Part shown: piece by piece, positions 56,090 to 64,000 of the stretch
Position numbering within the stretch: the stretch's first letter is position 1
Layout: each line of letters starts with the position of its first letter
NCBI GenBank assembly: GCA_039707655.1
Contig: CM077665.1
Location: forward strand, 441,501,531 to 441,565,530
Length of the DNA stretch: 64,000 nt
Source of the DNA: Elymus sibiricus
Taxonomy: Eukaryota; Streptophyta; Magnoliopsida; Poales; Poaceae
Direction: 5' to 3'
Translations under genes and position numbers: made by a program
The notes under the pieces: model-generated
The model's database searches: none
What the model was told of the DNA's origin: nothing
The model's input: the letters and a program-made list of their open reading frames with translations, nothing else

Positions 56090-56497
56090 TGATGACCCAA
56101 AAGTATAGGAGATCAATCGTAGTCCTTTCGATAAGTAAGAGTGTTGAACCCAACGAGGAGCAGAAGGAAATGACAAGTGGTTTTCAGCAAGGTAGTTTCT
56201 GCAAGCACTGAAATTGTAGGTAACAGGTAGTTTGATAGCAAGATAATTTGTAACGAGCAAGTAACGATAACGATAAATAAAGTGCAGCAAGGTAGCCCAA
56301 TCCTTTTGTGGCAAAGTACAGGCCAAAACGAGATCTTATAATAAGCAAAGCGTTCTTGAGGGCACACGGGTATTTCATCTAGTCACTTTCATCATGTTGG
56401 TTTGATTCGCGTTCGCTACTTTCATAATTTGATATGTGGGTGGACCGGTGCTTGGGTGCTGTTCTTACTTAAACAAACCTCCCACTTATGATTAACC
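56090..56497 (-). repeat. 5' LTR of WHAM-like element, interrupted
   Basis: Matches 47402-47809 closely, then breaks off at GATTAACC where a Tat LTR begins (56503). The remaining ~1.1 kb should lie beyond the right window edge. Confidence 0.85.
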
Positions 56498-56502
56498 TCA
56501 TC

Positions 56503-56576
56503 TGTCGTGGTTTTGTCACGACAGATGTCCTCATGCAAGGACTTAGGTGTGAGGCCATCGCCGCTAGGTGGTGACT
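56503..56576. repeat. 74-bp start of a third Tat-family LTR
   Basis: TGTCGTGGTTTTGTCACGAC and the following GATGTCCTCATGCAAGG match the LTR starts at 17755 and 1548, closest to 17755. It is cut by the Sabrina-like LTR at 56577. It therefore marks a third Tat insertion, in the WHAM-like LTR, whose remainder is outside the window; orientation and completeness are unknown. Confidence 0.85.
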
Positions 56577-57990
56577 TGATAACCCACAAGTATTGGGGAT
56601 CGCAACAATTTTCGAGGGTAGAGTATTCAACCCAAATTTATAGATTCGACACAAGGGGAGCCAAAGAATATTTGCGAGTATTAGCAGTTGAGTTGTCAAT
56701 TCAACCACACTTGGAGATTAAATATCTGTAGCAGAGTGATCAGTAGCACAGTAGTATGATAGTTTTGATAGCAATAGCAACAGTACCAGTAACGGTAGCA
56801 GTGATAGCAATAGTTTTGTAGCAAGTGTAACAGTAGCAGTAGCAATAGTAACTCAGCAAGAACAATATGTGGAAAACTCGTAGGCACTGGATCGGTGAAC
56901 TCGTTGGATAATATTCATCATGTAACAGTCATAACCTAGGGCGACACAGAACTAGCTCCAGTTCATAAATGTAATGTAGGCATGTATTCCGTAAATAGTC
57001 ATATGTGCTTATGGAAAAGAACTTGCATGACATCTTTTGTCCAACCCTCCCGTGGCAGCGGGGTCCATATGTAAACTAATGGATATTAAGGCCTCCTTTT
57101 AATAGAGAACCGTAACAAAGCATTAACACATAGTGAATACATGAACTCCTCAAACTACGGTCATCACCGGAAAGTATCCCGACTATTGTCGCTCCGCGGT
57201 TTACGGATCATAACACGTAATACGTGCATATGACTAGCAAGATCGGATCAAGAACATAGATATAATGGTGATAACATAAACGGTTCAGATCTAAAATCAT
57301 GGCACTCGGGCCCTAGTGACAAGCATTAAGCATGGCAAAGTCATAGCAACATCAATCTCAAAACATAGTGGATACTAGGGATCAAGCCCTAACAAAACTA
57401 ACATGATTGCATGATGAATCTCATCCAACTCCTCATCGACCAGCAAGCCTACGAAGGAATTACTCACTCCCGGTGGGGAGCATCATGGAATTGGCGATGG
57501 AGAAGGGTTGATGGTCACGAAGACCGAAGATTCCCCTCTCCAGAGCCCCAAACGGGCTCCAGATCTGGCCTCCCGAGGAAGAACAGGAGGTGGCGGCGGC
57601 TCCATATCGTAAAACGCGATGAAACTTTCTCTCTGATTTTTCTCTCCGAAAATAGGATTTTATAGCGTTGGAATTAGGGTCAGTGGGGCCTCGAGGAGGG
57701 CACAACCCACCAGGGCGCGCCTGGAGGGGGTGGCGCGCCCTGGTGTATTGTGCCCAACCAGGGCACCCCCTCAGGTGATTCTTGGCTCCAGTATTTTTTA
57801 TTTATTGTAAAATAAATCTCCAAAAAGTTTCGTCCAGTTCCGAGAACTTTTATTTCTGTACAAAAACAACAACATGGTAGTTCTGCTGAAAACAGCGTCA
57901 GTCCGGTTTAGTTTCATTCAAATCATGCAAATTAGAGTCCAAAACAAGAGCAAAAGCATGAGGAAAAGTAGATACGATAGAGACGTATCA
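56577..57990 (-). repeat. 3' LTR of Sabrina-like element
   Basis: 1414 bp, TGATAACCCACAAGTATTGG to GACGTATCA. It contains a perfect 14-bp inverted repeat CACCAGGGCGCGCC (57708-57721) / GGCGCGCCCTGGTG (57732-57745), followed on the minus strand by TATAAAAT (57664-57657). Confidence 0.9.
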
Positions 57991-60092
57991 ACTCCCCCAA
58001 GCATAATCCATTGCTTGTCCTCAAGCAATTCAGTTGACAAACTGAAAGTGATAAAGAAAAACTTTTACAAACTCTTTTGTTCTTGTTTACATATATATAT
58101 GCTTAAGTAGCACCCAGGTTTTCCGCAAAGATCATGACTAACCATGTTAGCAATAACTCTTAAAATTATATTAACCCATGTCAATGACATAAGCAACTAG
58201 CGAGCAATAATAAAATATCTCAAATGCCAACACTTTGTCAAAACAACATGATATAATATGACAACAGTGGTATCTCGCTAGCCCTTTCTGAGACCGCAAA
58301 ACATAAATGCAGAGCACCTCCAAAGTTCAAGCAGCGACTAAACATTGTAATTCATGGTAGAAAAGATCCAGTCATGCTGCACCCAACATTAACTGTACAC
58401 AATGCATGAGGATGACAATAGTGCTCTAAGATCCGACGCTTATTTGAGAAGGTGATGACTGAACATAAAAGTAAATAGATAGTCCCTTCGCAGAGGGAAG
58501 CAGGGATTTGCAGAGGTGCCAGAGCTCAAAGCTTAAATCAGAGATAAATATAATTTTGGGAGGTACACCCTTCCTGTCAACGTCACGACCAAGAGTTATC
58601 AATATCTTCCATGCTAAACACATTAGCGGCGGTTCCCAAGCGGTAAAAGTAAAGATTTACTCCCCCTCTACCAACAATCACACTCCATGGCTAGCCGAAT
58701 CCACGTGTACCGTCCAAACCAACAACATTCCTGGGGGGGTTTTGTTTAATTATTTGTAATTTTTGATTTCGGGACTAGGAATCCCTATTACCGCCCCTCT
58801 CGTGCAAGGACGAGTGAATAAACACTCATCATGAGAATGACCCGCTTAAGATGGAAGATACTAACCGCCCCCTATCGCTCCATGAGCGGTCCAGGCACAC
58901 AAAACAGATGTTCATTTGAATTTTTAGAGGTGGCACATGCAAATTTACTTGGAACGGCAAGGTAATACCACATATATGTAGATATAGTGGACTCATCTGA
59001 AATAACTTTGGTTTAAGGATTTTGATGCACAAGCAGTATTCCCGCATAGTACAAGCGAAGGCTAGCAAATAGATTGAGAAGTGGCCAGATAGAGAGCAAA
59101 AACGGTCATGAACATGCATTACGAATAATAAACATTGAATACTAGCATGAGTAGTATATGGACACCATGAACATAAATATCATTAAGGCTATGTTGGTTT
59201 TGATTCAACTATATGCATGAACATGTGCCAAGTCAAGGCACTTGAAACATTCAGAGGAGGATACCATATCATCATACCACATCACAATCATTTTAATGCA
59301 TGTTCACATCCAAGATAAATCATTATCCACTCCTAGCTACTTAAGCATGGCATGGGCAACTCTAATCTCTAATTGTCATTGCAAACATGTTTGATCATAA
59401 TATGCTGAATCAAGGATACTAGGCTAAACATATTTACAAAAACAAAAACAAGTTGAGTTCATACCGGCTTTCCTCTTCCACAGTCACTTCATCAAATATC
59501 GTCATTATTACCTTTCACTTGCACGACCGAATGATATGAAAATAATAATAGTGTAGAGTGTCGTGGAGTAAGCTGGAACCTGCAAACATTTTATTCAAGA
59601 GGAGAAGACAAAGTAACATGGGCTCTTTGTTAGATTAACAATGATGCATATGAGAGCCACTCAACATTTTCATCGTGGTCTTCTCCTTGGTACGACTCAA
59701 ATAAAAGGAAAAGAATTTTAGAGAAACACACTGAAATATTTTTTTGAGTTTTTGGTTTTTCTTGAAGAAAGCCACTTAAAGAGGAAAAGCAAAAACGAGA
59801 AAAACTATTTACACGGGAGAGCTCCCAACAAGTAAAAGAAGAAACGAGAAATCTTTTTGGGTTTTCTTTTGATACTACAATTAATTTAAACTAGAAAGAA
59901 AAGCCGAAAAGAAGTAAGAAATATTTTTGGGTTATCTCAAAAAATTTCAAACACGCAAGAAGAGGGCGAGGAAATAAATGTAGCATGGATAATACAATGA
60001 AAAAGTATGGACACCGACAAATGGAATGAAACGTGTAAACATGAATATAATGTCGGTGGATATACGTACTCCCCCAAGCTTAGGCTTTTGGC
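57991..60092 (-). other. Non-coding 3' region of Sabrina-like element
   Basis: No recognisable ORF. PPT next to the LTR; a second PPT-like GCTTGGGGGAGT near 60070-60082 immediately after the ORF1-like gene, as in the WHAM-like element. Confidence 0.7.
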
Positions 60093-61123
60093 CTATCTTG
60101 GTAATCCCCATCCGTAATAACCATCCGGTCCTAAGTTGAAGTGCGGTGGAGACGGCACCTGAGCGTCCCACTCCCGGGGCTCCTCCTCAACAACTGCTAG
60201 GTTGTTCCAGTAGGTTGTAATGTCCTCTGGCATGATCCTGTATCCAGTCCTGGCAATAGAATCAAATAGAGCAGGTGCAGGCAACGGGATAACATCACGG
60301 GTTTCGATGTTGAATACTAAGTTGTAGCGAATGTTATGAAAAGAATCAGCTCCATCAATAAATTGGTGATCCTGCAATGCCTTGTGATCTAGATAAACTT
60401 GGGACAAGGGATAATCATGTGGGAGAATCTGAACATTAAAGTGTCTCGCTAAGCGAGTAGCATAAATACCACCATGTATCTTTCCCTTAGGCATGTTAAG
60501 GTGTAAGCGACGCGCAATAATAGCCCCCATGCTAAAGGTGTGATCATTGTGTAGTGCACGGCGTAAAATGGCGAAGTCGGGGGCACTGAGTGCACCAACC
60601 TTCTCCCTAGCGGTTAAACACTTCGCGATGAATAAAGCAAAGTAATGCACAGAAGGAACTGCAAACTGGTAGCAGTGGCCTTTGACACGCCTCTATCTTC
60701 ACCCACTGTTAAAGTGAGGAGAAAGTCCTCAAACTCCGCCGGTCTAGCCTCTCTTAATTCCCCATCAGAAGGGATCAAGCATATGTCACAAAAGTCAGTG
60801 AGCGGTATCTTGTGAGTTTCAGCATATAACTAAAACTGAACCTCCGGAGGATTATTCTTACTCAGAAAATGAAAACTGTGCACAAAGGAATTTGTATGGA
60901 TATGGTGTTGGTCACACTTAGTTGCAAGGATATCGTTCAGCCCAGCGTTTGCAACGAATTGGGCAAACTCTTGATGGAACTCGGCCTCCTCCATGAAGGC
61001 ATCATGCGGCCATTCGCACGGCCGTACCTCCACCGTTCTCAGAGTGTGGAGGTCATTGTCCGATGATTCCCCAATGACCCCTTTAGCATTCTTCTTGGAG
61101 GAAAACTTCCTAAAGAAATCCAT
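60093..61123 (-). pseudogene. Athila ORF1-like protein in post-pol position
   Basis: Two open parts, 61123-60830 (MDFFRKFSSKKNAKG start) and 60650-60093, joined by sequence with a TAG at 60830-60832 and a one-base shift near 60665. The second part has EKVGALSAPDFAILRRAL and KIHGGIYATRLARHFNVQI, which I recognise as the Athila ORF-1 type domain. Its function is unknown; no membrane span is seen. It sits downstream of an LTR-like promoter segment. Confidence 0.7.
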
Positions 61124-61908
61124 CTTATTCCTATAGTTAAATTTCTGAAAATTTCGTCTAGAAACTTTTTGTCAACAAAACATCGTAAGATTGATAGCAA
61201 CTACTCCTAAGGATGCATATAGGCCATATTAAGCATTCAAATAACTTAGAACTCAAAGAATTCAACATGCAAGCTCATCTACAACAGCACCAAGAGTAGC
61301 TAATTATTCTAAAAATAACCCACTAAATCAAAAACTAATTGGAGCAATGGAGGAGTCACATACCAAGTAGCAATCCCCCAAAACAGTTTCAGAAATGGAG
61401 CTTCGAGCAAACAGATCGAAATCCGCAGGTTTGAGAGCAAGAACACGGGAATGAGAGCTATGGTGATTTTTTTTCTGGAGGTAGGAGATGACATGGGCTA
61501 AAGGGATAAGTGAGGGGACCCACGTGGGGGCCACAACCAACCAAGGCGCGCCTGGGGTTGCTGGCGCGCCCTGGTGTCTTGTGGGCACCAGGTGCACCCC
61601 CCTTTGATATTATTTGCACCAGAAATTCAGAAATATTCAAAAAAAATCGTATCAATTTTTCAGGTTATTCTGAGAACTTTTATTTTTGGGTCATTTTTTA
61701 TTGCACGGAGAAAACAGAAAACGGGATAAACATGGCATTTTATTTTATTTGACTAAGAAAAATAGAAAACAAAAGGTGGGAGCAGAAGGTTGTGCCTACT
61801 AGATTCATCAACTTCATACCTCCCAAAAATGATTCATTAATAAGGTTGATCAAGTCTTATTAATAACCACTTTCGATTAGCATGAAACCGAACAACTTTC
61901 GTAAAACA
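61124..61908 (-). promoter_or_regulatory. Inter-ORF region with LTR-like hairpin module
   Basis: It contains AACCAAGGCGCGCC (61539-61552) and GGCGCGCCCTGGTG (61563-61576), and flanking sequence to about 61690 resembling the LTR at about 57742-57860 (for example GAGAACTTTTATTT in both). On the minus strand this lies about 410 bp upstream of the ORF1-like ATG. No clear TATA was found, unlike the WHAM-like element. Confidence 0.5.
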
Positions 61909-64000
61909 TTAAGTTACCTCAATGGGGATATGCACATCCCCAACAATAAGTATGTCAAACTTCTTTTTGGCAGTAGGTAGAGGTATTTGGAAACTTCCAA
62001 TAGTGAGGGTCGGAGATTCTTCAATTACATTTATACCATTCACTTGGAATTGTTTCTTCGGAAAGTGCACCGTATGCTCATTACCATTGATATGACAAGT
62101 GACTTTGCTTTTATTGCAATCAATAACAGCCCCTGCAGTATTCAAAAAGGTTCTACCAAGGATAATCGACATGTTGTCGTCCTCGGGCATCTCAAGAATA
62201 ACAAAGTCTGTTAAGATAGTAACATTTGCAACAACAACGGGCACATCCTCACAAATACCGATAGGTATGGCAGTTGATTTGTCAGTCATTTGCAATGATA
62301 TTTCAGTAGGTGTGAGTTTATTCAAATCAAGTCTTTTATATAAGGAGAAAGGCATAACACTAACACCAGCTCCCAAATCACACAAAGCAGTTTTGACATA
62401 ATTTCTTTTAATGGAGCAAGGTATAGTTGGTATTCCCGGATCTCCAAGTTTGTTAGGTACTCCATCCTTAAAAGAATAATTAGCAAGCGTGGTGGATATT
62501 TCAGCTTCAGGTATCTTTCTTTTATTAGTGATGATGTCTTTCATGTATTTTGCATAACGGGCCATCTTTAAGATATCAGTTAAGCGGGTGCGCAAAAAGA
62601 CTGGCCTAATCATTTCAGCAAAGCGTTCAAATTCTTCATCATCCTTTTTCTTAGATGGTTTAGGTGGAAAGGGCATGGGTTTCTGAACCCATGGCTCTCT
62701 TTCTTTACCATGTTTTCTAGCCACAAAGTCTCTTTTGTCATATCGTTTATTTTTAGGTTGTGGGTTATCAAGATCAACAGCAGGCTCTATTTCAACATCA
62801 TTATCTTGTTCTTTATCATTGTTCGGTTGAGTATCCTCATGAACATCATCATTATCATTTTCATTATCACTAGGTGAATGTTCATTACCAGATTGAGTTT
62901 CAGCATCAAAAATAGAGACATCATTATCTTTAGGAGGTTTTTGTATCTCAGGTTCACTAGAGGTATGCAAAGTCCTATCATTTTCTTTTTCTTTTTCTTT
63001 TTAGAAGGACTAGGTGCATCAGTATTAATTCTCTGAGAGTCTTGTTCAATTCTTTTAGGATGACCTTCAGGATAGAGTGGTTCTTGGGTCATTCTACCTC
63101 CTCTAGTTACTACTCTAGTGGCAAAATCATTCATATTATTATTCATTTCATCAAGCAATTCTTTTTGAGATTTAGCAACTTGTTCTAACTGGGTTTGAAC
63201 CATAGAGGCATGTTTTCCTACACCTCTAACATCATTACTGATTCTAAATAACAAGTCACTCAAGCGAGCAATCATATCAAAATTATATTTCAATCGTTTC
63301 AGAACATTTGCATTGAAGTGATCTTGTTTCATAATGTAGTTATCAAACTCATATAAGCATTGACTACGATGTTTATTATAAGGGATATCACTTTCATCAA
63401 ACTTTAATAAAGAATTTACCTCTACCACCTGTGGAGGTGGTGGTGTGTCAAGGCCATGTATTTCTCCAATAGGTGGTAAATTCTTAACATCCTCAGCTTT
63501 AATACCTTTTTCCTTCATACATTTTTTGCCTCTTGCATATCTTCAGGACTGAGAAATAAGATACCCCTCTTCTTTGGAATGGGTTTAAGTGGTGGTTCAG
63601 GGAGAGTCCAATCATCATAATTCTTCAATATATTATTCAATAGTTCCTCAGCTTGTTCAACAGTTCGTTCCCTGAAAACACAACCAGCACAACTATCTAG
63701 GAAGTCCCTAGAAGCATCAGTTAGTCCATTATACAAGATATCAAGTATTTCATTTTTCTTGAGAAGGTGATCAGGCAAAGCATTAAGCAATTGGAGAAGC
63801 CTCCCCCAAGCTTGTGGGAGACTCTCTTCTTCAATTTGCACAAAGTTAAATATTTCCTGTAAGGCAGCTTGTTTCTTATGAGCAGGAAAATATTTTTAGA
63901 GAAGTAGTAAATCATATCCTGGGGACGACGCACACAACCAGGAGCAAGGGTATTGTACCATATCTTAGCATCACCCATTAATGAGAACGGAAATAATTTG
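61909..64000 (-). pseudogene. Gag-protease of Sabrina-like element (partial)
   Basis: Gag begins beyond the edge. Open parts are 63841-63515 (LPQAWGRLLQLLNALPDH, LDSCAGCVFRERT), 63518-62985 (coiled coil LEQVAKSQKELLDEMNNN and a Lys run) and 62970-61909 (protease with CDLGAGVSVMPFSLYKRL and LGRTFLNTAGAVIDC). Shifts occur near 63895 in an A-run, near 63515 and in the Lys-coding AAAAAG microsatellite (about 62979-63004). Asp in CDLGA is the likely active-site residue. The polyprotein ends at 61909 with no RT following. Confidence 0.8.

Larger units (their letters stand above)
47402..56497 (-). mobile_element. WHAM-like Athila-type Ty3/Gypsy element
   Basis: Minus-strand element with its 3' LTR at 47402-48919, PPT GCTTGGGGGAAT next to it, a post-pol ORF, integrase, RT-RNase H, protease, gag, a tRNA-Asp PBS at 56061-56078 and the first ~408 bp of its 5' LTR (56090-56497). 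Both LTRs begin TGATGACCCA(C/A)AAGTATAGG. The 5' LTR is interrupted near 56497 by a Tat LTR start. The name WHAM rests on my memory of its LTR. pol is broken at several sites. Confidence 0.85.
56577..64000 (-). mobile_element. Sabrina-like Athila-type Gypsy element, RT/integrase-less, cut by right edge
   Basis: Minus-strand element: 3' LTR 56577-57990, PPT GCTTGGGGGAGT next to it, an Athila ORF1-like gene (60093-61123), an LTR-like promoter segment (61531-61700), protease and gag up to the window edge. No RT, RNase H or integrase lies between protease (ending 61909) and the 3' LTR, so mobility would need enzymes in trans, plausibly from WHAM-like relatives. The left flanking TSD would be TGACT (56572-56576). 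The name Sabrina is from memory of the LTR. Confidence 0.8.

Noticed and set aside
50517..61123. The post-pol ORFs as envelope genes of a plant retrovirus
   Set aside because: No signal peptide, membrane span or glycoprotein-like Cys pattern is visible; only the position resembles env.

Overview
This window looks like intergenic DNA from a Triticeae grass (wheat, Aegilops, rye or barley type). I see no host gene. Almost every base belongs to large, nested transposable elements of kinds typical of that tribe: Tat-type and Athila-type (WHAM/Sabrina-like) Ty3/Gypsy elements, a Maximus/SIRE-like Ty1/Copia family, a BARE/WIS/Angela-like LTR and a large CACTA DNA transposon. Family names are from memory and tentative. 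Superfamily calls rest on visible domains, primer-binding sites (PBS), polypurine tracts (PPT), terminal repeats and target-site duplications (TSDs).

Layout, left to right. (1) 1-18268: a minus-strand Tat-type Gypsy element running off the left edge. A second complete copy of the same family (1548-14886, TSD TACTT, two 540-bp LTRs) sits inside its protease region. The inner copy also carries a multi-exon antisense gene downstream of pol. (2) 18269-47369: an older minus-strand Copia element with gag but no pol. Its gag is split by a 12.9-kb CACTA element (20986-33920, TSD TTT). Its LTR is split by a full-length, opposite-strand Copia of the same LTR family (34931-44000, TSD GGCTC) and by a solo BARE/WIS-like LTR (44650-46820, TSD GAGGG). 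(3) 47402-56497: a minus-strand WHAM-like Athila-type Gypsy with gag, protease, RT-RNase H, integrase and a small post-pol ORF. Its 5' LTR is broken by a Tat LTR start, which is itself broken 74 bp in by (4) a Sabrina-like Athila-type element (56577 to the right edge). That element has gag and protease but no RT or integrase, so it is non-autonomous as far as visible.

The order of insertion is recorded by the nesting. The inner Tat and inner Copia LTR pairs differ by roughly 2% by eye, so both are probably under about 1-1.5 million years old if the usual grass LTR clock holds. All coding regions seen are broken by stops or frameshifts. Many stops are CAG/CAA/CGA changes of the kind methylation-driven C-to-T decay produces, while several frameshifts sit in A or T runs and could be consensus errors.

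The most interesting material lies inside the CACTA element. It has a U6-type Pol III promoter (upstream sequence element and TATA, 23 bp apart) followed by a ~150-nt structured candidate transcript ending in a T-run. It has a ~270-bp-arm hairpin containing a piece of a SNF2 (CLASSY/DRD1-like) chromatin-remodeller gene. It has two palindrome-plus-TATA promoter modules and a Ulp1-like (C48) protease gene. Elsewhere, the Athila-type elements carry an LTR-like promoter module (GC hairpin, in one case followed by a TATA box) duplicated just upstream of their post-pol ORF. The Copia LTRs carry arrays of a 13-bp palindrome immediately upstream of the TATA box.
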